Source: JBBAGE01 sp041655055 (lineage in GTDB: Bacteria; Pseudomonadota; Alphaproteobacteria; Rhodobacterales; Rhodobacteraceae). From it: a DNA stretch of 14,986 bases. The stretch spans positions 1 to 14,986 of the forward strand of contig JBBAGE010000043.1 of the NCBI GenBank assembly GCA_041655055.1, read 5' to 3'. The position numbers and the translations under genes are program-made. Shown piece after piece: positions 1-7,143 of this stretch (positions within the stretch are counted from its first letter, which is position 1; every line of letters starts with the position of its first letter). The notes beneath the pieces were generated by a model, which saw nothing but the letters and a program-made list of their open reading frames with translations, was not told the DNA's origin and did not search any database.

Positions 1-1
1 G

Positions 2-253
2 GCCGGGCGGCTGCCGGTGCTGGCAGATGGCGGGATCCGGCGCGGGACGGATGTGCTGAAGGCCCGCGCGCTCGGGGCCGATGCGGTGCTGATCGGGCTG
101 CCGGTGCTCTGCGGGCTGGCGCTGGCGGGGGCCGTGGGCGTGGCGCATGTGATCACCATTCTGCGCGCCGAGCTTGAGGTGGCGATGGCGCTGACCGGGC
201 GGCGGGATCTGGCGGCGGTGGATGCGAGCGTGATCCGGCGCCCCGCCGGTTGA
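2..253 (+). CDS. FMN-dependent alpha-hydroxy-acid dehydrogenase, C-terminal fragment
   Basis: The frame is open from the left edge and ends at TGA 251-253, giving the last 83 residues of a gene that begins outside the window. The fragment carries the C-terminal FMN/phosphate-binding signature of the L-lactate dehydrogenase / glycolate oxidase family: LADGGIRRGTDVLKARALGA, then GADAVLIGLP, a glycine/alanine-rich stretch and an L-E-V-A-M-A-L-TG tail helix. In this family the DGGxRxGxD loop holds the FMN phosphate and the barrel oxidises 2-hydroxy acids such as L-lactate. Substrate cannot be told from the tail alone; lactate dehydrogenase (LldD) is the commonest possibility. It is the only gene on the plus strand and converges on the siderophore genes, so it is probably an unrelated neighbour. 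Confidence 0.85.
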   Translation, partial: AGRLPVLADGGIRRGTDVLKARALGADAVLIGLPVLCGLALAGAVGVAHVITILRAELEVAMALTGRRDLAAVDASVIRRPAG

Positions 254-260
254 GAGGACA

Positions 261-282
261 GGAGCCTCCGGCGGGGATATTT
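261..282 (+). repeat. 22-bp intergenic repeat, copy 1
   Basis: This 22-bp block (GGAGCCTCCGGCGGGGATAT plus TT) lies 7 bp after the stop of the dehydrogenase fragment and is repeated exactly at 342-363. The CCTC-CGGC-GGGG core can fold into a short GC hairpin followed by ATATTT, so it may help terminate plus-strand transcripts. From memory, very similar CCTCCGGCGGGG-TATTT blocks are common after genes in Rhodobacterales; I could not check this. Confidence 0.7.
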
Positions 283-341
283 GGATCAAGAAGAAGCAGG
301 GGGAGCGGCCCGCAACGGGCGGCGCGTGGGCCGCGAGTTGG

Positions 342-363
342 GGAGCCTCCGGCGGGGATATTT
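342..363 (+). repeat. 22-bp intergenic repeat, copy 2
   Basis: This is an exact second copy of the block at 261-282, in the same orientation, 28 bp from the stop codon of the convergent DUF2218 gene. The sequence after the copies differs (GGATCAAG after the first, AAGATCAA after the second), so identity is limited to the core. Its place between convergent genes fits a terminator-like or neutral repeat role. Confidence 0.7.
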
Positions 364-391
364 AAGATCAACTGGAAACCGGGGGCGGGGT

Positions 392-685
392 TTATTCCGC
401 CGCGTTGTCCCAGGTCATGCGGGTGAACCCTTCGCGAAAGGCGAAGCGTTCCAGATGCCGGTCGATCACCGATTGCAGATTGGCGATGCCTTCGGCATCT
501 GCGGCTTCGGCATGGATGGTGAGCGTTTTTGCATCGGCATTGAGGGTGACCAGCCCCATCGGGAACTGGATGCGGCCCGCATCGGCATCGAAACTCACCT
601 CGATCTTGTGGCCGAAATGCTTGCAAAGCTGCTGCAGATAGCGCGAGGCATTCGGGGTTGCGAAATATCCTGAAGTTGTAAGCAT
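392..685 (-). CDS. DUF2218 family protein
   Basis: The product is 97 residues. I chose the ATG at 683-685 because AAGGATGATAGA sits directly upstream as a ribosome binding site and the first residues (MLTTSGYFATPNASRYLQQL) match the usual start of DUF2218 proteins. Further family-like features are the CKHFGHKIEVSF segment, a central strand with G-R-I-Q-F, and the C-terminal VIDRHLERFAFRE helix. There is no signal peptide or membrane segment, so it is probably cytoplasmic. The biochemical function of DUF2218 is unknown; from memory the family is often found beside siderophore-uptake or siderophore-interacting genes. Here it is the last gene of the siderophore operon, starting 4 bp after the entA stop, so it is probably co-translated and linked to iron handling. 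Confidence 0.8.
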   Translation of the reverse strand: MLTTSGYFATPNASRYLQQLCKHFGHKIEVSFDADAGRIQFPMGLVTLNADAKTLTIHAEAADAEGIANLQSVIDRHLERFAFREGFTRMTWDNAAE

Positions 686-689
686 TCTA

Positions 690-1430
690 TCATCCTTGCT
701 GGGTCGCGCCGCCATCGACATAGAGGTTTTCCATCGTGATATGGCCTGCCTGATCCGAGAGCAGGAACAGGATCGCGGCGGCCACATCTTCGGGGCGGGC
801 GAGTTTGCCGAGCGGGATGCCCGGCTTGAAAATCTCGGGTTGGCCGGCAATGACGCGCGCCGCGCCATCAGCGCCCGCCCACATGCCGGTCTGCATCGGC
901 GTCAGCGTCGAGCCGGGGGCCACGATGTTGCAGCGGATGCCGTGGGGACCGAGTTCAAGCCCGAGGCTGCGCATGAACATTGTCGTTGCCGCTTTGGAGG
1001 CCGCATAGGCCGCCATGCCATGGCGCGGCACACCGGCGGCGTTCGAGCTGACGGTGACGATGGCGCCGCGCCCGCGGGCGATCATCGCGGGTGCCACGGC
1101 GCGGCAGATGTGAAAGACTGCATCGGTATTGACGGCGAACACCTCGCGCCAGGCGGCATCCGTGGTCTCCACCACCGTGCCGGTGGCAAGGGTGCCCGCG
1201 ATATTGGCGACAAGATCGATCGGGCCGATCTCGGCCTCGGCCAGTGCGACAAAGGCGTTGACCGCAGCCGGATCGCGCAGATCAAGCGGCTGGATACCAT
1301 CCCCGTCCGCAAGATCGGTGGCGATCACCTGCGCCCCGGCCGCGCGCAAAGCGGTGGCCGTAGCAGCGCCGATGCCGCCGGTCGCACCGGTGACCAATGC
1401 GATCTTTCCCTGAAATCCGGTTAGCTGCAT
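690..1430 (-). CDS. entA: 2,3-dihydro-2,3-dihydroxybenzoate dehydrogenase
   Basis: This 246-residue short-chain dehydrogenase oxidises 2,3-dihydro-2,3-DHB to 2,3-dihydroxybenzoate with NAD+, the last step of DHB synthesis. The Rossmann motif TGATGGIG is at residues 14-21. The catalytic residues lie in VSSNAAG (about 127-133) and YAASK (Y142, K146). The C-terminal part, PGSTLTPMQTGMW, then GIPLGKLARPEDVA and HITMENLYVDGGAT, matches EntA rather than a generic FabG-type reductase. I start at ATG 1428-1430, preceded by GGCAAGGTGTAATA with a good Shine-Dalgarno; a longer in-frame start at 1493 would run into entF and lacks support. It lies 52 bp downstream of the entF stop and 4 bp upstream of the DUF2218 start. 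Confidence 0.95.
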   Translation of the reverse strand: MQLTGFQGKIALVTGATGGIGAATATALRAAGAQVIATDLADGDGIQPLDLRDPAAVNAFVALAEAEIGPIDLVANIAGTLATGTVVETTDAAWREVFAVNTDAVFHICRAVAPAMIARGRGAIVTVSSNAAGVPRHGMAAYAASKAATTMFMRSLGLELGPHGIRCNIVAPGSTLTPMQTGMWAGADGAARVIAGQPEIFKPGIPLGKLARPEDVAAAILFLLSDQAGHITMENLYVDGGATQQG

Positions 1431-1453
1431 TATTACACCTTGCCAATATGTTG

Positions 1454-1467
1454 TTCGCAGAAGCGAA
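1454..1467 (-). other. Small inverted repeat between entF and entA
   Basis: The 52-bp entF-entA gap contains a perfect 5-bp stem with a 4-nt loop (TTCGC-AGAA-GCGAA). No U-run follows, so it is not a standard terminator. It could be an RNA processing or stability element, or chance. Confidence 0.3.
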
Positions 1468-1482
1468 TGTATCGCGTGAAGT

Positions 1483-4400
1483 TCATTGCGCATCCTCCAG
1501 CCGTCGGAACAGTTCGGGTGCGATCAGCGCGCTTGCCTCGGGCGAGGTCATTTGCGGATGCATGAACGGCACGCTGATCAGATCCAGTTCCGCCGCATAG
1601 GGCGCCCAGAGATCGGGTGTCAGCCCGCTATCTGCATGATCCAGCCCCGCGCGGATATGTGTCAGCCGCCCGCCGTAGCGGCGGTGGTGATGGCCGCGCA
1701 CCAGCCGGTTGGTATCGGTCACGGTGCGGATCACGCCCGCGCGCGCGGCTTCGGGCAGGCGGCCCAGCGGGCTGTCGCTTGCGCGCAGGAAATCGGTCAC
1801 TGCTTGCAGGGTGGTCAGTTCCGGATGCGCTTCGGCGTCATGGCCCGCGATCGCCAGCAGCGCCCGCAGCGCGGTGACCGGATCGGGATCGGGCCGCGCG
1901 CGCCAGCAATCGGCCGGATAGGCATCGAGCAGCGCCACGAGCCCGGGTTTGTGGCCCATTGCCTCAAGCCGCGCGGCGATGGCCTGGGCCAGTATGCCCC
2001 CCAGCGACCAGCCCGCCAGATGCCACGGCCCCGCAGGTGAGATGGCCAGAATCCGCGCGGCATAATCTTCGGCCAGCGCATCGAGGCTTTCGGGCAGGGG
2101 CTGCGCGCGATCAAGCCCGGGCGATTGCAACCCCCAGACCGGGCGCGGCCCCAGCGCATGCGCAAGCGCGCGGTAGCCCCAGGCAAGCCCCCCCGCCGGA
2201 TGGATCAAAAACACCGGCGCGCCCGGCCCATCGGCCAGCCGGATCACCGGACCCAGCCCGTCATCAGCCGCATCCATATCAAGTGCTGCGGCAAGGCCCG
2301 CGATATCGGGCCGCTCGAACACCGCGCCGAGGCCGGGATCGCGGCCGAAACTTTCCTCGATCCGCAGCAAAAGCCGCAGCGCAAGCAGTGAATCCCCGCC
2401 AAGCGCAAAGAAATCCGCCTCGGGGCCGGGCAGGGCCGAGAGGCCCAGAACCTCGCGGTAGAGCGCGGCAAGGCGGGTTTCGGTTTCGGTGCGGGGGGTG
2501 CCAGCGACATCGGGTGCGGCGGGCGTGGGCAGGGCGCGCCGGTCAAGCTTGCCATTCGCGGTGACCGGCAGCGCGGCGAGCGTTACGAAAGCCGCCGGGA
2601 TCATGTAATCGGGCAGCGCCGCACGCAGCGCATGGCGCAGCCCTGCTTCGTCATAGCCCGGGGCGGGCACCAGATAGGCCACCAGCCGCTTGTCGCCGGG
2701 GCGATCCTCGCGCGCGATCACGGCGGCCTCGGTCGCCATGGTGGTGGCCATCAGCGCGGTCTCGATCTCGCCCGGCTCGATCCGCAGGCCGCGGATCTTC
2801 ACCTGTCCGTCGCTGCGGCCCAGATAGGTGAACGCCCCATCCGCGCGCCGCACCGCGATATCGCCGGTGCGGTAAAGCCGTTCGCCGGGGCTGAACGGGT
2901 CGGGCAGAAAGCGTTCCTCGGTCAAGTCCGGCCGGCCCAGATAGCCGCGCCCAAGCTGCACCCCGCCAAGGTAAAGTTCGCCCGCAATGCCGGGCGGCAC
3001 GGGCCGCATCCGCGCATCCAGCACGATCAGCCGGGTATTCCAGACCGCAAATCCGATGGGCACCGGGCTGCTGGCATCCTGGGGGGTGGCGGGCCAATGG
3101 CTGACATCCACGGCCGCTTCGGTCGGGCCGTAAAGGTTGTGGAGTTCGGCGCGGATGCGGCGGTGAAAACGCGCGCGCTGATCGGGCGTCAGTTCCTCGC
3201 CCGAGCAAAAGACGCGCCGCAGCCTAAGCCCTTCGGACACCGGCGCCGCCAGAAAGGCCGACAGCATCGAGGGCACGAAATGCGCCGTGGTGATCCGTTC
3301 GCGCCGGATCAGCGCCGCCAGCGCCGCCGGATCGCGATGCGCGCCGGGCGCGGCCAGCACCAGCGTGGCGCCGGTGATCAGCGGTAGAAAGAATTCCCAC
3401 ACCGAGACATCGAATGTTGCGGGCGTCTTTTGCAAGATCCGGTCGTCGGCGCGGATACCATACTGCGCGCGCATCCATTCGAGCCGGTTGACGATGGCCC
3501 GATGGGTAATCATCGCGCCCTTCGGCGCCCCGGTCGACCCCGAGGTGAAGATGACATAGGCGAGCGTATCGGGGCTGGCATCCGGGGGCGCACCAGCCGT
3601 GTGGTTGGCTGTATCGGACGCCGGCGCGATGGTGCCCGCGCCAGAATGCGGCAGGGCAGCGGCGCCGGGCTGGTCCGGGGTTTTGTCCGCGCCTGTGGCG
3701 CTTGCGCGCGCTGGGGCGACAGGATCGGTGATCCGCGCCGGGAACGACGTGTCAGGCTGGGCAGTAAACCCATCTGCCGCGGGTTGGGGAATGTCCCCTT
3801 GTGTGCGTTCGCGCGCAATCAAGGCAGGGTCGGTGACCGGCGACAAAGACAAGTCGGGGCGGGCAGCGGTGTGCGGGGTTTCGTCGGTGGCAAAGCCGGC
3901 CGTTTGTGCGCCCGTCCAGTCGGGGGCGAACAGCAGGGGGGCGGGGCCGGCAAGGGGCTCGGCCAGATCGGCTTGGGTCAGCACTGCCACGGGCTGGGCC
4001 TGGGCAAGGATATTTTGCTGGCGTTCACGTGGATGGGCGGGGTCGAGCGGCAGATAGGCCGCACCCGCGCGTAAGATCGCCACCAGTGCCACCGGCAGCG
4101 CCAGCGATCGTTCCAGCGCCACGGCCACGATCCGTTCCGGCCCGGCGCCCATGGCCCGCAGCCGTGCGGCCAGCGCGGCGCTGGCGGCGTTCAGATCGCC
4201 ATAGCGCATGGCAGATCCCTCGAACACCAGCGCCGTGGCCTCGGGGGTTTCGCGCATCTGGCGCTCGATCATCGCGCTCAGCGTCACATCGGCCACCGGG
4301 TGGTGCGGCACGGCCAGCAGTTGCGTCAGTTCCGCAGGGCTGGCGGAGCCCAGATCGGCAAGGCCCGGGGCCTCGGCCGCGCGGGCAAGAAAGGAGAGCA

Positions 4401-5652
4401 GCCGCGCGGCATGGGCGCGGGTTTCGGCCGGGCTGTGCAGATGCGGATTGGCATCGACCTCGAATATCAGCGCCGTGCGGGCATCGCCGCGAAAGGTAAA
4501 GGTCAGATCCTCGACCGCGCCCGCGCCCATGATATGCAGCCGCACATCAAGCCCGGGCAGGCGCGGCGGCAGGTCAAAGGGCTGCACATTGATCAGCGGC
4601 CCCATCAGCCGCCGGGTGCCGCCCACCAGCCCCAGATCGCGGCGCAATTGTTCCGAGCGGTAGCGGCCATGGCGCCGGCTTTTCGCAAGGCGCGCGGCCA
4701 CATCGCGCAGCGCATCGCCCAAAGGCGCATCCTCATCCGGCGCAATGCGCAGCGGCAGGACGTTCATCTTCATGCAAGGCACTCGGGCCGTCGGACTGCC
4801 GAGCCGGCCCATATGCGGCACGCCGACCACGGCTTCATCCGCGCCGCTCATCCGCTGGCAATAGACCGCGACCAGCGCCGTCAGCGCATCGGGCCATGGC
4901 ACGCCGGCACGTTCCGCCAGGCGGTGAATCGCGGCCATGTCACCTGCGCCAAGGCTTTGGCTTTCGCGCAGGAAATGATGGGCGGGGGCCAGCGGCGCGG
5001 TGCTGGCATGGGTGACTTCCTCGGGCAGATCGGCCATCGCCGCGCGCCAGAAGGCGGCATCCTTTGCTCGCTGGTCCGAGCCGCGATAGGCGGCATCTTC
5101 GTCATAGGCGCGCGCCAGCGGTGCAAGCGGGGTGCCGGGCGCGGCGCCCATCACCTGGGCGCGATAGATTTCGGCCACGCGATTGGTGATCAGCACCATC
5201 GCATAGCCATCGATCGCAAGGTGGTGCACCCGTTGATACCAGAAAAAATGCGCCTCGCCCAATTGGTAAAGCGTAAAGGCCGCCAGCGGATCGTTGGCGG
5301 GATCAAGCGGGCGCGCGGTATCGGCTGCCATAAGCGCGCGGGCCTCGGCCGCCGGGTCGGGCCTGTCGCGCAGATCGGCAAAGCCGGGCGTGGGCGTCGC
5401 GGCCAGATCGTGCCATTGCACCGGGCCATCGGGGCCGTCGGTGATACGCAGCGACAGGGCTTCGGCCTCATCGATCATCGCGCGCACGGCGTCCTGAAAG
5501 GCGGCGATATCAAGCGCGCCGGTAATTTCCAGATATTGGCCGGTATTGAGGATCGGATTCGCCGGATCGAGCCGCTGAAAAAGCCACAGGCCCGATTGCG
5601 CCTCGGTCAGCGGATAGGCGGGCGCCGCCTGGGGTTTGGGATGCGCCGTCAT
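1483..5652 (-). CDS. entF: Enterobactin synthase-type NRPS (C-A-T-TE), serine-activating
   Basis: The 1389-residue protein has four domains. The condensation domain spans about 12-440, with HHLAIDG at 143-149. The adenylation domain spans about 455-1040, with FTSGSTGAPKG at 702-712, YRTGD at 927-931 and NGKLDR at 1033-1038. The thiolation domain has LGGDSLL, with S1088 for phosphopantetheine. The thioesterase spans about 1145-1385, with GWSLGG (S1216), D1243 and H1365. Read against GrsA, the specificity residues are D748 V749 W752 H791 F815 S817 L840 V848 D849 K1035, the serine code of EntF. It should condense DHB from the carrier protein with serine, then oligomerise and release the product. 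The start ATG overlaps the carrier-protein stop as ATGA (5649-5652). EntF of E. coli has about 1290 residues; most of the extra length is a low-complexity insertion at about 580-695. No MbtH-like partner is seen nearby. Confidence 0.95.
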   Translation of the reverse strand: MTAHPKPQAAPAYPLTEAQSGLWLFQRLDPANPILNTGQYLEITGALDIAAFQDAVRAMIDEAEALSLRITDGPDGPVQWHDLAATPTPGFADLRDRPDPAAEARALMAADTARPLDPANDPLAAFTLYQLGEAHFFWYQRVHHLAIDGYAMVLITNRVAEIYRAQVMGAAPGTPLAPLARAYDEDAAYRGSDQRAKDAAFWRAAMADLPEEVTHASTAPLAPAHHFLRESQSLGAGDMAAIHRLAERAGVPWPDALTALVAVYCQRMSGADEAVVGVPHMGRLGSPTARVPCMKMNVLPLRIAPDEDAPLGDALRDVAARLAKSRRHGRYRSEQLRRDLGLVGGTRRLMGPLINVQPFDLPPRLPGLDVRLHIMGAGAVEDLTFTFRGDARTALIFEVDANPHLHSPAETRAHAARLLSFLARAAEAPGLADLGSASPAELTQLLAVPHHPVADVTLSAMIERQMRETPEATALVFEGSAMRYGDLNAASAALAARLRAMGAGPERIVAVALERSLALPVALVAILRAGAAYLPLDPAHPRERQQNILAQAQPVAVLTQADLAEPLAGPAPLLFAPDWTGAQTAGFATDETPHTAARPDLSLSPVTDPALIARERTQGDIPQPAADGFTAQPDTSFPARITDPVAPARASATGADKTPDQPGAAALPHSGAGTIAPASDTANHTAGAPPDASPDTLAYVIFTSGSTGAPKGAMITHRAIVNRLEWMRAQYGIRADDRILQKTPATFDVSVWEFFLPLITGATLVLAAPGAHRDPAALAALIRRERITTAHFVPSMLSAFLAAPVSEGLRLRRVFCSGEELTPDQRARFHRRIRAELHNLYGPTEAAVDVSHWPATPQDASSPVPIGFAVWNTRLIVLDARMRPVPPGIAGELYLGGVQLGRGYLGRPDLTEERFLPDPFSPGERLYRTGDIAVRRADGAFTYLGRSDGQVKIRGLRIEPGEIETALMATTMATEAAVIAREDRPGDKRLVAYLVPAPGYDEAGLRHALRAALPDYMIPAAFVTLAALPVTANGKLDRRALPTPAAPDVAGTPRTETETRLAALYREVLGLSALPGPEADFFALGGDSLLALRLLLRIEESFGRDPGLGAVFERPDIAGLAAALDMDAADDGLGPVIRLADGPGAPVFLIHPAGGLAWGYRALAHALGPRPVWGLQSPGLDRAQPLPESLDALAEDYAARILAISPAGPWHLAGWSLGGILAQAIAARLEAMGHKPGLVALLDAYPADCWRARPDPDPVTALRALLAIAGHDAEAHPELTTLQAVTDFLRASDSPLGRLPEAARAGVIRTVTDTNRLVRGHHHRRYGGRLTHIRAGLDHADSGLTPDLWAPYAAELDLISVPFMHPQMTSPEASALIAPELFRRLEDAQ
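3568..3915 (-). other. Low-complexity insertion inside the EntF adenylation domain
   Basis: Residues about 580-695 of EntF are rich in Ala, Pro, Thr, Asp and Gly and lie between the strand ending in LLFAPDW and the A3 motif AYVIFTSGSTG. EntF-type enzymes usually have only about 20-30 residues here, so about 90 are extra. The reading frame is kept and all core motifs on both sides are intact. No domain is recognisable in it. Confidence 0.75.
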
Positions 5653-5882
5653 TGTGCAGCGGCGAGCGCGTCATGGATCGCGCGGATGGTCAGGGTTTCG
5701 GCCAATTGGGTGAAATCGATGTCGATCCCCGCCTCTTGCCACTGCATCGCAAGGTTCATCAGCAGCATGGAATCCATGCCCAGATCGGCGAGATTATCAT
5801 CAAGGCCGATTTCCGCAGGATCATCATGCAACAGCGCGGCGATATCGGCGCGGATACGATCAAGGCTAAAGGGCTGGGTCAT
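5649..5882 (-). CDS. Free-standing aryl carrier protein (ArCP)
   Basis: This 77-residue acyl-carrier-type protein matches the C-terminal carrier domain of EntB. The phosphopantetheine site is LGMDSMLLM (Ser at about residue 38), followed by WQEAGIDIDFTQLAETLTI, close to the EntB pattern of a G-DIDF-LA-PTI helix. It would carry DHB as a thioester, loaded by EntE and read by the EntF condensation domain. The start at 5880-5882 is supported by CCGGAG 7 nt upstream. Its stop overlaps the entF start (ATGA). In many enterobactin and bacillibactin systems this domain is fused to the isochorismatase; here it is a separate ORF in the same frame, 39 bp after the entB stop. Confidence 0.92.
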   Translation of the reverse strand: MTQPFSLDRIRADIAALLHDDPAEIGLDDNLADLGMDSMLLMNLAMQWQEAGIDIDFTQLAETLTIRAIHDALAAAQ

Positions 5883-5921
5883 GGCAGGCTCCGGATCTGG
5901 CGGTTAGGGCTGGGGAACGGG

Positions 5922-6566
5922 TCATTTTTCGTGAAGTCGGGAGATCAGCGCATCGCTCAGCATCGGCACGGCGCAGCGACCGGCCGTCCAGCTTAGCGCC
6001 AGATCATGTTCGGCGCGGCTGAAATCGGCCAGCGCATCGGCAACCATGAAGGGCTCGATATCGCGCTGAAAGGCCTCGGCCGCGGTGGTCATGCAGCCGA
6101 TATGCGCATAGATCCCGGTGATGATCAGTTGATCGCGTTTGCGCGCCTGCATCATCTCGGCCAGCGGCGCGCGCTGAAAGGCGCTGTAGCGGTGTTTGGT
6201 CAGGCGGTAATCGCCGGGCCGGGGGGCAAGCGCGGGGATGATATCCTCATGATCGGGCCGCGCCTGCATCCCGGGCCCCCAAAGATCGGCCTGAAGGCCG
6301 CGGTCGCGCCGGTCCTGGTTGCCATGCTGGGCGGTATAGAAAACCGGCAGCCCGGCGGCGCGGGCGGCATCGGCAAGGCGCGCGATATTCGCGATGGCGG
6401 GCGCGATCGGGGCCGCATCGGGGGTAAAGACGTTTACGAAATAATGCTGCATGTCATGGATCAGCAGCGCAGCACGCGCCGGATCAAGCTGCCAGGGTGC
6501 GCGCGGCTGCGGCAGTTCCGCGGCCTCGGGCAGGGAATAAGGGGCGATACGGGGCAGGCCGCTCAT
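5922..6566 (-). CDS. entB: Isochorismatase (EntB N-terminal part, without carrier domain)
   Basis: The 214-residue protein hydrolyses isochorismate to 2,3-dihydro-2,3-DHB and pyruvate. It has the EntB-type isochorismatase motifs: ALLIHDMQHYFVN (D38), VFYTAQ, LWGPGM, LTKHRYSAF (K124) and ITGIYAHIGCMTTA (G157), then DIEPFMVADALADFSRAEH. I chose ATG 6564-6566, where the protein begins MSGLPRIAPYSLPE like other EntB proteins and GGAGAT stands about 6 nt upstream; the longer frame from 6638 has no such support. E. coli EntB continues into an aryl carrier domain; here the frame stops at TGA 5922-5924, in what would be the linker, and the carrier is a separate gene. The gene follows a 577-bp gap, so it may be first in its own transcript. 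Confidence 0.95.
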   Translation of the reverse strand: MSGLPRIAPYSLPEAAELPQPRAPWQLDPARAALLIHDMQHYFVNVFTPDAAPIAPAIANIARLADAARAAGLPVFYTAQHGNQDRRDRGLQADLWGPGMQARPDHEDIIPALAPRPGDYRLTKHRYSAFQRAPLAEMMQARKRDQLIITGIYAHIGCMTTAAEAFQRDIEPFMVADALADFSRAEHDLALSWTAGRCAVPMLSDALISRLHEK

Positions 6567-6623
6567 GGCAGGATCTCCGGGGTGAAAGGCTGGGAAGGGA
6601 ACATCAGGCAAGGGCCGCAACGG

Positions 6624-6657
6624 CGAATGTCCTGCCATGAGGTTACGGCAGCATTCG
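6624..6657 (-). promoter_or_regulatory. Strong inverted repeat upstream of entB
   Basis: On the plus strand CGAATG-TC-CTGCC, a 10-nt loop, then GGCAG-CATTCG: 11 paired bases interrupted by a 2-nt bulge. It ends about 58 nt before the entB start. It could be a folded leader element of the entB transcript or an operator. No U-run follows, so a simple terminator is unlikely. Function is not known. Confidence 0.4.
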
Positions 6658-6727
6658 GCGCGTGGTGTGGCGCGGTCGCCAAAAAATGCAACCCGGCCCC
6701 TGGCCCAAGGGTGGGTGCGCAGCGCCC

Positions 6728-6764
6728 GCCCATCGTGCGGACAGCAGGCTTTCGGCGTGACAGG
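6728..6764. repeat. Diverged direct repeat in entE-entB spacer, copy 1
   Basis: This 37-bp stretch matches 7024-7060 at 30 of 37 positions by hand alignment (shared segments TCGTGC, AGCA and TTCGGCGT). It may belong to a degenerate dispersed intergenic repeat family; I could not search for more copies. Confidence 0.4.
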
Positions 6765-7023
6765 TCGGGACCAGGCCGCGACGTGGCAGCCGATCGCAAC
6801 GGATCTTTGGCCGCGGGCTGCAGGGCGAAAGTAACGAATGGATCACTGGCCGTCAGGCGGGATGAGCGTTCCATCGCCGCGCGATGCCAACCGGCGCCCG
6901 GCGCAAGACCTCGGTCGAAAGGACGCCGCGACAGGCGGTGCCCGGCGCCGAACCCGGTTACAGCAGAGTAACGATTGAGCCTCAGCCAAGCGCGTTTCTG
7001 GTGCCGCGCTGCCACAAACCGCC

Positions 7024-7060
7024 GCCCGTCGTGCTGAAAGCATGCGTTCGGCGTAAAGGG
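7024..7060. repeat. Diverged direct repeat in entE-entB spacer, copy 2
   Basis: This is the partner of 6728-6764, same orientation, 296 bp away. Substitutions are scattered without gaps, which suggests an old duplication or two members of a repeat family. Confidence 0.4.
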
Positions 7061-7143
7061 CGCGGTTCGGGCGCCGGTGCGCCGCGATGTTCTGTTGCTG
7101 TCAGTCGGCCCCTGCCGAAGATCATACCCCATACCCGGCACCC

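Larger units (their letters stand above)
6567..7143. other. 577-bp spacer between entE and entB, no recognisable gene
   Basis: This is by far the longest non-coding stretch in the minus-strand gene train. Open frames cross it on both strands (194 codons on minus), but their products have no recognisable family, are rich in Arg/Pro/Ala and resemble translated GC-rich spacer. It holds an inverted repeat at 6624-6657, a diverged direct repeat (6728-6764 and 7024-7060, 30 of 37 bases equal by hand), and GTTAC-N6-GTAAC at 6957-6972. A promoter for entB-ArCP-entF-entA-DUF2218 is likely here, but I see no convincing -35/-10 pair or known iron-regulator box. Confidence 0.55.

Noticed and set aside
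1431..1493. Longer N-terminus for EntA starting at 1493
   Set aside because: The extra 21 residues do not resemble EntA and overlap the entF stop; the ATG at 1430 has a good binding site and the expected N-terminus.
4300..5907. 535-codon open frame on the plus strand opposite entF
   Set aside because: It is antisense to a clear NRPS with intact motifs; the Arg/Gly/His-rich product has no recognisable domain. Such long antisense frames are expected in GC-rich coding DNA.
6567..6700. Sigma-70 promoter with TTGCAT about 100 bp upstream of entB
   Set aside because: No acceptable -10 element lies at 16-18 bp spacing, and I found no recognisable Fur, RirA or Irr box, so I do not call it.
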